Source: CAIRDP01 sp037138335
GTDB lineage: Bacteria; Bacteroidota; Bacteroidia; Bacteroidales; FEN-979
Reading direction: 5' to 3'
DNA: 64,000 nucleotides
Assembly (NCBI GenBank): GCA_037138335.1
Contig: JBAXIO010000019.1
Coordinates: forward strand, 1-64,000
This document shows, in pieces, positions 8,701 through 15,855 of this stretch (position 1 is its first letter; the number at the start of each line of letters is the position of its first letter). The notes under the pieces were generated by a model. The model worked only from the letters and a program-made list of their open reading frames with translations, did not search any database and was not told the DNA's origin. The translations under genes were made by a program, and so were the position numbers.

Positions 8701-9005
8701 TGATCGAGAGGAAACATGAACTTTCAGTCTACATTGCATTAGGGTACAACCGTAAATACATTCTGAAACTGGTAATGGCCGAATACCTGATGATCTTTCT
8801 TGCCGGGACCGGCCTTGGTGTTGTATCGTCTTTGTGCGGCATTTTTCCTTCACTGCTCTCACCCGCTTGTCAGGCGCCCGGGCTTTTAGCACTTCTGCCT
8901 GTCCCTGTTTTACTGCTTAATGGCATGCTCTGGGTTTGGCTCTCAGCCAGAGCAGTCATGACAAGTTTGCGCAAAGAAGGTTTATCAAAAGGCTTGGCAA
9001 TATAA
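5706..9005 (+). CDS. Large FtsX/MacB-type ABC permease (YbbP-like), 1099 aa
   Basis: Integral membrane partner of the preceding ATPase. One membrane segment near residues 14-36 is followed by a large extracytoplasmic domain (about 37-485). A cluster of about six segments lies between 487 and 738, a second extracytoplasmic domain from about 739 to 970, and three C-terminal segments from 975 to 1080. Ten segments with two FtsX repeats is the layout of YbbP/BceB-class type VII permeases, which move substrates without a channel. At 1099 aa it is longer than E. coli YbbP (about 800 aa). Its 3' end overlaps the convergent histidine kinase by 136 nt. Substrate unknown. Confidence 0.85.
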   Translation: MNLTRLVIRDFFHYRKAFLAILAGIFISTAVLTGALVLGDSVKYSLERFAADRLGKIRYAMHPGGRYFRQALAAGIRSKTACITAPALLSEGIAVNQENNKRINRVQIVGIDGQFTKFWENAPCPDDRSAVLSRNTAEKLGLKPGDNILLRISKGSLAPANAPFVAEKNPVLGIRFRVSAVAADGNMGLFSLNNNQAAPFTVFISLGKMAGIMGLKGKANLLLAGLADKPGAVNFDSLLRQVWQPEDAGIDFHPLGSNGNFELTSGRIFIDDSIAAAVRSTLPQSSCLLTYLVNSFRFKGRSTPYSFVTAASPDFPGMDPGKDGIIINTWLASDLKAKEGDSLSLRYFTMGPGRNLSEDSTVFVVRRIRPMQDPIWDPALMPDFPGMSEAGNCREWETGAPVDLKKIRQKDEDYWNSYRGTPKAIISLAAGQELWANPFGTLTSIRFKAGVKELNTITPAILKKLNPAQQGLAFKPVYLEGMSAASESTDFAGLFLSLSFFIILAALLLVSLLFSLHLRNRTKESGVLFSIGFRKQQIFRILFFEGLVLSIAGGISGAFAGLLYNRLMLTGLNTIWNDAVGISGLKMKISMLTLVLGALAGTFTALPFMLIVLRRNLRKPAWIQVSALHFDSPPVQKRKLLLNRIMAIFFVSGSIAYTFFLLFYLKTISSSLFLVAGALMLAGGAFAMNSFLLGRSGFQNEPSSGITALALKNAGLRRNRSITVIILLALGTFSIFITAANRKTFYGLEDDVRSGTGGFRYWAETGIPLRYDPGSPLGIKEYAIGDESCLKNASVTALKKLEGDDASCLNLNKAQLPSVLAIPPGAFNRKGSFSFLSLDKGIDRNHPWLALQKPLGPDVIPAFADQTVITWGLRKKTGDTLFYTGENGKKTGLKLMGGLDNSIFQGYLLISDSLFTMHFPSVAGYKIFLIDCPSSAGDSIVETLESVFRDYGMNIIPAREKLASFNKVENTYLAVFMLLGTLGVILGTVGLGVVLISNMIERKHELSVYIALGYNRKYILKLVMAEYLMIFLAGTGLGVVSSLCGIFPSLLSPACQAPGLLALLPVPVLLLNGMLWVWLSARAVMTSLRKEGLSKGLAI

Positions 9006-10900
9006 TAGGTCAGCCCACCCGATAAAATAATATCCCTTTCTTTTAGTGTCGAATACCCTGTAATTGCAATGATGGGTATTGTTTCATACCCTGGAAGTTT
9101 TCTGAGTTCAGCGGTAGTCTGCAAACCATCCATTTCAGAGCTGAGGTGAATGTCCATCAGCACGACATCATATACCCTGGACTTTGCCATGGTAAGGGCT
9201 TCGAACCCGTCATATGCTTTGTCTATTAAAGCTGCATCCTCAAGAAAACGCGCCGTAAGGTCGCAGTTGAGGGGATTGTCTTCAACGATCAGGATATTTG
9301 GGATTAATTCAGGCCAAACTTCCGCCTTTTGTCCTTTATGCAATATCTCACCCAGTTTCACAGATCTTTCACTTTCGCCCTGCTTTTCTCCGCTTTCGGG
9401 AATAGGGAACCTCAGGATAAAAGTCGAACCCTGGCCCAGCTTGCTTTCAACACTTATTTCCCCATCCATCAGCTCAACAAACTGTTTGCACAAGGTCAGT
9501 CCAAGACCGGTACCTTCAAATATCCTGCCCAGACCTTCACTGGCCTGCCTGAATGGCTCAAAAATGATTTTCATCTGTCCTTCCGAGATCCCGATTCCGG
9601 TATCCATAATGCGGATCACTGCTTGTTCTTTCCCATGATATACTTCCTTGTCAACTGAAGCAGATACCATGCCTGTACCGGTAAATTTAAGAGCATTATC
9701 AAGGAGGTGATGAATGATATTATTTAAAAGGCCCGAATCCAGCTTTAATTGCAGATCACTTTCAGGGCATGGAATAAGTTCAATATGCTTTTTCCTTGCG
9801 AGGTCGTTGAAGTTCTGAATAAGGTTATTGACTGAATCGCTTAAATTTACCCCGGTCAATTCCAAGGAGGTCCTGTCCGATTCGAGAGCTGCAAGATCCA
9901 GAATGGAGTTAAGAGTAGCCATCAGCCTTTTCCCCGATGATAAGATATAATCGGCCATTTCAATGTTCTCGGGATCGGATTGCTGATCTTTCAGGAGACT
10001 GGCAAACCCGAGGATCCCATTCATTGGCGTCCTTAACTCATGACTTATATTAAGCAGCAAACAGGATTTAAGCTGGCTGAGTTCTTCGGCTTTTTCTATT
10101 GAATCCTTAAGCTCCTTTTCCATCTTTTTCCTGAGCGAAATATCTCTTGCAATCCCCCAAAATCCGACCGGGTTACCTTTATCGTCCTTCCTCAGGTAAG
10201 AAGTGAGCTCGACCGGAAAAACCTTCCCGTTTTTGCGTTTATATTCCTTCTCATATACACCGGAATATCCGTGCCTGAGGATTTTGCTGTTTACTATTTC
10301 CTGTTCCGTTTCATGCCATTGTTCCGGGGTGAGCTGCTGGTAAGAAATTTCCTTTAATTCGCTTAAAGAATATCCCAGCATAAGTTCAAACGCTTTATTA
10401 CATTCGATGAACCTCCCTTCGATATCGGTCGCCACCCACCCGTCACGGATATTCTCGAACAGCTCCCTCCATCTCCTGTTGCTTTCCTGCAAGGCTTTTT
10501 CTTCGATTATTTCTTTTCTGCGGATGGCTGCGTCCCTTAACTCCCTTTCAATAGCAGGGACAAGGCGCCGCAAATTGCCTTTCATCACATAATCGTTCGC
10601 GCCCATTTTCATGGCTTTCACTGCCGTACTTTCGCCCATGATCCCGGAAACAAATATGAAGGGGATGTCCAGTTCCATCTTTTTGAATACTTTCAAAGCA
10701 ACAAGACCACTGAAATCCGGCATTGCATAATCGGAAAGGATCAGGTCCCAGGTATCGTTTTCAAGGGTTTCTGTAAGACCTATCCTGGTATCCACTCTTT
10801 TCCAGATAAGCTCATAACCGGCTTTCTGTAATTCATCAATAAGCATCTGGCAGTCTTCAGCCTGGTCTTCAATGAAAAGGGCTTTTAACAGCTTCTTCAT
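8870..10900 (-). CDS. Hybrid histidine kinase: REC-PAS-HisKA-HATPase-REC, 676 aa
   Basis: Cytoplasmic signalling protein with no membrane segment. Order: receiver (residues 2-125, phospho-Asp in LILSDYAMPDFSGL), PAS (about 150-265, ending GFWGIARDISLRKK), HisKA with H-box NISHELRTPMNGILGF, HATPase with DNALKF, DTGIGI and GTGLGLTL, then a second receiver with VVLMDIHLSSEMDG. Start is the ATG that overlaps the upstream kinase stop as ATGA (4 nt), so the two are co-translated; a longer frame extends upstream but lies inside the first kinase. The last ~25 residues after the receiver are low-complexity and are encoded opposite the ABC permease 3' end. Output is probably phosphotransfer, as no DNA-binding domain is present. 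Confidence 0.88.
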   Translation of the reverse strand: MKKLLKALFIEDQAEDCQMLIDELQKAGYELIWKRVDTRIGLTETLENDTWDLILSDYAMPDFSGLVALKVFKKMELDIPFIFVSGIMGESTAVKAMKMGANDYVMKGNLRRLVPAIERELRDAAIRRKEIIEEKALQESNRRWRELFENIRDGWVATDIEGRFIECNKAFELMLGYSLSELKEISYQQLTPEQWHETEQEIVNSKILRHGYSGVYEKEYKRKNGKVFPVELTSYLRKDDKGNPVGFWGIARDISLRKKMEKELKDSIEKAEELSQLKSCLLLNISHELRTPMNGILGFASLLKDQQSDPENIEMADYILSSGKRLMATLNSILDLAALESDRTSLELTGVNLSDSVNNLIQNFNDLARKKHIELIPCPESDLQLKLDSGLLNNIIHHLLDNALKFTGTGMVSASVDKEVYHGKEQAVIRIMDTGIGISEGQMKIIFEPFRQASEGLGRIFEGTGLGLTLCKQFVELMDGEISVESKLGQGSTFILRFPIPESGEKQGESERSVKLGEILHKGQKAEVWPELIPNILIVEDNPLNCDLTARFLEDAALIDKAYDGFEALTMAKSRVYDVVLMDIHLSSEMDGLQTTAELRKLPGYETIPIIAITGYSTLKERDIILSGGLTYYIAKPFDKPSLRKLVMTALAESQTQSMPLSSKTGTGRSAKSPGA

Positions 10901-13713
10901 AAGGTTAAATATTTTCCGACAATCCTCAGAAGATCGTCCTTCCTCATCGGTTTTGAAATATAATCGTCGCATCCGGCTTTGAAAGACTTTTCGCGGTCAT
11001 CCGACATTGCATATGCAGTCTGGGCAATGACCGGGATATTCGGTTTGCCGGCCTTCATTTTCTTTGCAACTTCATACCCGCTGATATCTGGGAGCTTGAT
11101 ATCAAGCATCACCATGTTGATCTCAGGGTGCCTGCTAAAAAGTTCCAGGGCTTCTTTCCCGTTCCATGCGTGCAACAGCCTGACAGCGTTCCTTGAAAGC
11201 AAAACCTCTAGAAATTCATAATTCTCGGGCTGGTCTTCTACGACCAGGACTGTCGGGTTTACCTGTGTTTTATGAACCGGTATTTTAACGGGGACAGGGC
11301 TTTCACTTTTCGCCTTAACGGAATTTAAAGGAATGGTAAAGAAGAAACTGCTTCCTTTACCCGGCTCTGATTCAAGCCATATGTGGCCCCCCATCGCCTG
11401 TACATAGCCCCGGGTAATTGATAAGCCCAGCCCGTTGCCTCCCAGGTTCAGGGATATACTTTCATCCAGTTGCCTGAACCGGTCAAAAACCAGTTCTTTG
11501 TGTGTGGGTTCTATCCCTATACCGCTGTCCCGAACAAAGAACTGTAGCAGGCCTCCGGTTTTGAAGTACCCGAATTTCACATACCCCGAAGTGGTAAATT
11601 TCAAGGCGTTACTTACAAGGTTATCAAGTACCTGCCTGAGTTTGGTTTGATCGGCAGTGACAAGGGAAGCTCCTTCACCGGGTTCGATATTCAAAGTGAA
11701 ATCAAGGCCTTTTTTTGCCGCCTTGGGAAGGAACGTCCTGAGGATTGAATCCATCATTGCATTGAGATCAAACTCCGAATTGATCAGGTCGATCTGCCCC
11801 GCTTCAATTTTTGAAATATCAATCAGGTCATTGATGATATGAAGCAACTGCTCGCAGTTCTCATTGATCACCCTTGTAAATTTCTCAAAGTCTTCTGCGG
11901 TTGTATCCTGATCATTGAGCAGGCTTGAAAACCCAATGATACCGTTCATTGGTGTGCGTATCTCATGAGACATGTTTGCCAGGAATGCCGACTTCAGGCG
12001 GTCACTTTCCTCTGCCTTTTCCTTTGCCTTGATCAGATCCTTTTCGGCTTGTTTACGATTGGTGATATCCTGTATAACACCCGTTATTTTTGTGATCCGG
12101 CCTTTCTCATCCTTTAATAATTCGGCTTTTGAAAAAACATCCCTTATCTCACCGTCGGAAGCACGGTGAATCTGAAATTCCACATGATATCCATCGATCC
12201 CATCCAAAAGATCCTTAATCGCGGCATTAAGCCCGGCCCTGTAAGCGGGGAGAACCTGCGATTGAATAAGATCCAGGGGAAGAACAGGTGATGTGTACTC
12301 CAGCCCGTAAATCCGGAAGGACTCTTCAGATGCCCACATGGTTTTATTCCCCGGGTCCAGTTCCCAGTTGCCAACATGGGCAATTTCCTGGGCCTTTTGC
12401 AGCCGGAGTTCACTTTCCTTTAAGGCATCACCGGTCTTCTTCTGCTGCGTAATATCCAGGATTGAAGAAAGCAGGTATTTCTTTCCACCTACCTTAATGA
12501 CGCTGGTTGAAATAAGGATATCCATTTGGCTACCGTCCTTCATACGGGCGATGGATGGCATCCCGTAAGCTTTTCCTTCCTTTCTTACCTCGTTCAGAAG
12601 CTTCTCCCTGTCCTCAGGATGAATAAATAACTTCAGGTCCTCGGAAGTCCGCCCTATTACGTCTTCCCTTGTATAGCCGGTATCCTTCAGGAATAATTCA
12701 TTGACATCGCAGTACTTCCCGCCATCCAGGGATGTCAGGGTCATAGAAACAGGGCTTCTGTGGAAAATGGCCGAAAATTTATCCTCGCTTTCGAGAAGCA
12801 TCTGCTTTGCCAGCTTCTGATCGGTGATATCGTGACAGATAACCATATCAGCTTCCTGCCCTTCATAATCAATCTTAGTTCCCTTGGCTTCAATCCAGCC
12901 TGTACTTCCATCGTGTAAAAGGATTTTGTATTCAACCTTGGAAGCTTCACCCTCTTTTACCAATGCAAGATCTTTAACCGCATCCTTTAAGGAATCGGGA
13001 TGCAGGAGTTCTGCCATGTTCCTTCCAATGAATTGGTTGGTTCCCGATTCGGGGTAGCCGAGAATGCGCTGGACCGCCGGGTTGGTATATAAGGTATTGC
13101 CATTGAAATCGAGGATTATAAGCCCTTCCATCAGGTTATTGACAAGGGAACGGTATTTTACTTCGCTAGCAATAAGCGCTTTTTGGGATTCTTTATCCAG
13201 GAGGTTTTTAAGACCGATCCCGGCGAGCATTTCAGTAAAGCTTTTGATAAAAAATAAGTATGAATCCAGCTGCTGTTTTGACCAAACAGGAACTTCTTTG
13301 ACCGCATCCAGGTACTCCTGCTCTTCAAATCCATACTTCCTTGCATTTTCCTTGAAAAAATCAATATCAGGTTTCTCAAGAAAAAACTGGCCCGTAAAGA
13401 AATTGCCAAGATGCATGCCGTTAATGATAATAGGTGTTGCATTATCTACCAGGCCATGCGGGCATCGGTACGATACCGTTGAATTAGATTCGTCGAGATG
13501 GTTGAAAATATACCTGTCGCTTTGTTTGCATTGCTGTTCCGACAATGGGTTCAACCTGTGGAATTTCGTACAGATTGATTGCCAGCCGGTTGAAGTAAGG
13601 ATATTACCATCAGGATCTACTACGGAGGAAGGGAATGAATAAATCGAGTTGAGTTTATCCTGCAATGATTGAAGCATTGGGATGTCAATCAGGTCCTGCA
13701 ATTTATAATTCAT
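10897..13713 (-). CDS. PocR-PAS-PAS-PAS hybrid histidine kinase with C-terminal receiver, 938 aa
   Basis: Residues ~1-170 match the PocR ligand-binding domain: LQDLIDIPMLQ, then VVDPDGN, CTKFHRLNP, YRCPHGLVDNATPI and GNFFTGQFF. PocR domains are thought to sense small organic metabolites. Three PAS domains follow (about 175-295, 297-415, 417-545), then HisKA with NMSHEIRTPMNGIIGF, HATPase with DNLVSNALKFT, DSGIGI and GGNGLGLSI, and a receiver with MVMLDIKLPDISGYE. Start: a TACCTTTG box lies at 13763-13770, which makes in-frame TTG (13761) and ATG (13755) starts essentially leaderless; MNYKLQDL at 13713 leaves a normal leader and begins the domain. The next kinase is coupled through ATGA. Confidence 0.88.
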   Translation of the reverse strand: MNYKLQDLIDIPMLQSLQDKLNSIYSFPSSVVDPDGNILTSTGWQSICTKFHRLNPLSEQQCKQSDRYIFNHLDESNSTVSYRCPHGLVDNATPIIINGMHLGNFFTGQFFLEKPDIDFFKENARKYGFEEQEYLDAVKEVPVWSKQQLDSYLFFIKSFTEMLAGIGLKNLLDKESQKALIASEVKYRSLVNNLMEGLIILDFNGNTLYTNPAVQRILGYPESGTNQFIGRNMAELLHPDSLKDAVKDLALVKEGEASKVEYKILLHDGSTGWIEAKGTKIDYEGQEADMVICHDITDQKLAKQMLLESEDKFSAIFHRSPVSMTLTSLDGGKYCDVNELFLKDTGYTREDVIGRTSEDLKLFIHPEDREKLLNEVRKEGKAYGMPSIARMKDGSQMDILISTSVIKVGGKKYLLSSILDITQQKKTGDALKESELRLQKAQEIAHVGNWELDPGNKTMWASEESFRIYGLEYTSPVLPLDLIQSQVLPAYRAGLNAAIKDLLDGIDGYHVEFQIHRASDGEIRDVFSKAELLKDEKGRITKITGVIQDITNRKQAEKDLIKAKEKAEESDRLKSAFLANMSHEIRTPMNGIIGFSSLLNDQDTTAEDFEKFTRVINENCEQLLHIINDLIDISKIEAGQIDLINSEFDLNAMMDSILRTFLPKAAKKGLDFTLNIEPGEGASLVTADQTKLRQVLDNLVSNALKFTTSGYVKFGYFKTGGLLQFFVRDSGIGIEPTHKELVFDRFRQLDESISLNLGGNGLGLSITRGYVQAMGGHIWLESEPGKGSSFFFTIPLNSVKAKSESPVPVKIPVHKTQVNPTVLVVEDQPENYEFLEVLLSRNAVRLLHAWNGKEALELFSRHPEINMVMLDIKLPDISGYEVAKKMKAGKPNIPVIAQTAYAMSDDREKSFKAGCDDYISKPMRKDDLLRIVGKYLTL

Positions 13714-13762
13714 ATTACCAATATTGGGCTGGTCTGAAAAAAAAGGGAAAGTCATGCGCAAT

Positions 13763-13770
13763 CAAAGGTA
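13763..13770 (-). promoter_or_regulatory. Bacteroidetes -7 box TACCTTTG for the kinase pair
   Basis: Exact TAnnTTTG match on the minus strand, back to back with the typA promoter 62 nt away. It decides against the most upstream starts of the kinase. Confidence 0.65.
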
Positions 13771-13831
13771 AATAATTAATTATGAAATGCATCAAGATTA
13801 TCATGCTGTTATGTGATCATGTTTTTTTCAC

Positions 13832-13839
13832 TACCTTTG
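13832..13839 (+). promoter_or_regulatory. Bacteroidetes -7 box TACCTTTG for typA
   Basis: TACCTTTGCA is a classic Bacteroidetes start-site sequence. It lies inside the longest possible typA frame, which supports the downstream ATG at 13944 and leaves a leader of about 100 nt. Confidence 0.7.
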
Positions 13840-13943
13840 CACCCCCAAAACTTAAAACCATAGTCCTGATCCCGCAAGGATGGTTTGTCATTCCTAGCCG
13901 GGATTGTTTTTTATCGTCTGCTGACGGGATTACCCAAGTGAAT

Positions 13944-15749
13944 ATGAAAGATATAAGAAATATTGCAATCATCGCCCACGTTGACCATGGAAAAACCACC
14001 CTGGTCGACCGCATCCTTTACCAGGTGAACCTCTTCAGAGCGAACCAGCAGATGGGCGACCTTATACTCGATTCCAATGACCTGGAACGGGAAAGAGGGA
14101 TAACCATTTTATCAAAGAACGTATCGGTAAGATATAAAGGCGTAAAGATCAACATCATCGATACCCCCGGCCACTCCGATTTCGGAGGGGAGGTCGAACG
14201 TGTCCTCAACATGGCCGACGGTGTTCTGCTGCTGGTCGATGCCTTTGAAGGCCCAATGCCACAGACCAGGTTCGTACTTGACAAAGCACTTGAGCTTGGC
14301 AAGATCCCCATCGTTGTGATCAACAAGGTCGACAAGCCCAACTGTTCACCCGACGAGGTCCAGGAAGCAGTTTTTGAACTGATGTTCAGCCTCGATGCCA
14401 CCGAAGCCCAGCTCAATTTCCCAACGGTCTATGGTTCCTCCAAACAGGGATGGATGAGCGCCGACTGGAGAACGCCAACCACCGACATTTCATTTTTACT
14501 TGACACCATCATCAGCCATATTCCTCCCCCTGCCACGGCGCCCGGAACCCTTCAGTTGCAGATCAGCTCTCTGGATTATTCTTCATATGTAGGCCGGATT
14601 GCGGTCGGCAGAATATCAAGGGGCTCCGTCAAAGCGGGCGACAGTGTATCTCTCGTAAAAAATGACGGGACAATACTCAAATCAGTCGTCAAGGAACTAT
14701 ACCTTTTTGAAGGACTGAGCAAGGAAAAGGTGAAATACGAAGTTTTCGCCGGCGAGATCTGCGCTGTTCTCGGCCCCGAGAATTTCGATATCGGCGACAC
14801 CATTGCCGATGCCGAAAACCCTGAAGGGCTTAAAAGGATCAGCGTGGACGAACCGACCATGAGCATGGTGTTTACCATCAACAACTCCCCGTTTGCAGGA
14901 AAGGAAGGAATTTACGTGACTTCCAGGCACTTAAGGGACAGACTCTTCCACGAAACCGAAAAGAATCTCGCATTAAGGGTCGAAGAAACAGCTTCCCCCG
15001 ATACTTTTAATGTATTTGGAAGAGGCATACTCCACCTCGCCATCCTGGTCGAGACCATGAGACGCGAAGGTTATGAGTTCCAGATGGGACAGCCTAAAAT
15101 CATTACAAGGATGATTGACGGCGTACTTAACGAACCCGTTGAAAACCTCAAGGTACAGGTCCCTGAAGCGTTTTCGGGAAAAGTAATAGAGATAGTCACC
15201 AAACGAAGGGGCGAGATTGTCAATATCGAACCCAAGCGCGACCGGATTACAGTTGAATTTAATATTCCCGCAAGAGGGCTCATCGGCATCAGGAACCCTA
15301 TCCTTACCGCTACCGAAGGTGAAGCCATCATCGGGCACCGTTTAAAAGGCTTTGAACCCTGGAAAGGGGATATGCAGGGGAGGATAAACGGTTCGCTCAT
15401 TGCAATGGAAAAAGGCCAGGCTATCAGCTATTCCATTGACAAGCTGCAGGACCGTGGGAAATTTTTCATCGAACCAGGTGATGAGATTTACGCCGGACAG
15501 GTTATCGGTGAGCATACAAGGGGCAACGACATCCTGATCAATGTGATCAAGACCAAGAAACTTTCCAATATGAGGGCTACCGGAAGCGACGATAAGGCCG
15601 TGATTTACCCGGCAGTTAAATTCTCTCTTGAAGAAGCCATGGAATATATACAGGGAGACGAATACGCAGAGGTAACCCCGAAATCGATCAGGATCCGCAA
15701 GATCATTCTCGACGAGATAGAACGCAAGCGGGCCGAGAAGAAGTCGTGA
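13944..15749 (+). CDS. typA: Ribosome-binding GTPase TypA/BipA, 601 aa
   Basis: Translation-factor GTPase of the EF-G superfamily that binds ribosomes under stress and helps 50S assembly. The start MKDIRNIAIIAHVDHGKTT gives the standard ~600-residue length. G1 AHVDHGKTT, switch II DTPGHSDFGGEV and G4 NKVDKP are seen in the first 140 residues. Domain II follows, then the EF-G III/V-like domains and the TypA-specific C-terminus (RATGSDDKAVIYPAVKFSLE). A frame extending 54 codons upstream is open but starts before the promoter box and lacks similarity to the family. The stop TGA abuts a CTGGATnn octamer array. Divergently transcribed from the kinase pair. Confidence 0.97.
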   Translation: MKDIRNIAIIAHVDHGKTTLVDRILYQVNLFRANQQMGDLILDSNDLERERGITILSKNVSVRYKGVKINIIDTPGHSDFGGEVERVLNMADGVLLLVDAFEGPMPQTRFVLDKALELGKIPIVVINKVDKPNCSPDEVQEAVFELMFSLDATEAQLNFPTVYGSSKQGWMSADWRTPTTDISFLLDTIISHIPPPATAPGTLQLQISSLDYSSYVGRIAVGRISRGSVKAGDSVSLVKNDGTILKSVVKELYLFEGLSKEKVKYEVFAGEICAVLGPENFDIGDTIADAENPEGLKRISVDEPTMSMVFTINNSPFAGKEGIYVTSRHLRDRLFHETEKNLALRVEETASPDTFNVFGRGILHLAILVETMRREGYEFQMGQPKIITRMIDGVLNEPVENLKVQVPEAFSGKVIEIVTKRRGEIVNIEPKRDRITVEFNIPARGLIGIRNPILTATEGEAIIGHRLKGFEPWKGDMQGRINGSLIAMEKGQAISYSIDKLQDRGKFFIEPGDEIYAGQVIGEHTRGNDILINVIKTKKLSNMRATGSDDKAVIYPAVKFSLEEAMEYIQGDEYAEVTPKSIRIRKIILDEIERKRAEKKS

Positions 15750-15806
15750 ACTGGACAGCTGGATGACTGGATATCGGTGCGAAGCGCCTGATCCAGTATC
15801 CCGGAT
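15747..15806. repeat. CTGGATGA octamer array
   Basis: Units of about 8 nt (CTGGACAG, CTGGATGA, CTGGATAT) are followed by CGGTGCGAAGCGCC and inverted copies (TGATCCAG, TATCCCGGATC). It begins at the typA stop codon and belongs to the same family as the longer array at 36361-36504. Confidence 0.75.
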
Positions 15807-15825
15807 CACGTTTATCCGGTATTCG

Positions 15826-15833
15826 TATCTTTG
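15826..15833 (+). promoter_or_regulatory. Bacteroidetes -7 box TATCTTTG for the glycosidase pair
   Basis: Exact TAnnTTTG match 22 nt before the GH3 ATG, just after the octamer array. Confidence 0.65.
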
Positions 15834-15855
15834 ATCAATTATCAAACATACGGTT

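Noticed and set aside
13782..13943. 54-codon N-terminal extension of typA
   Set aside because: It starts before the TACCTTTG promoter box and has no TypA similarity.
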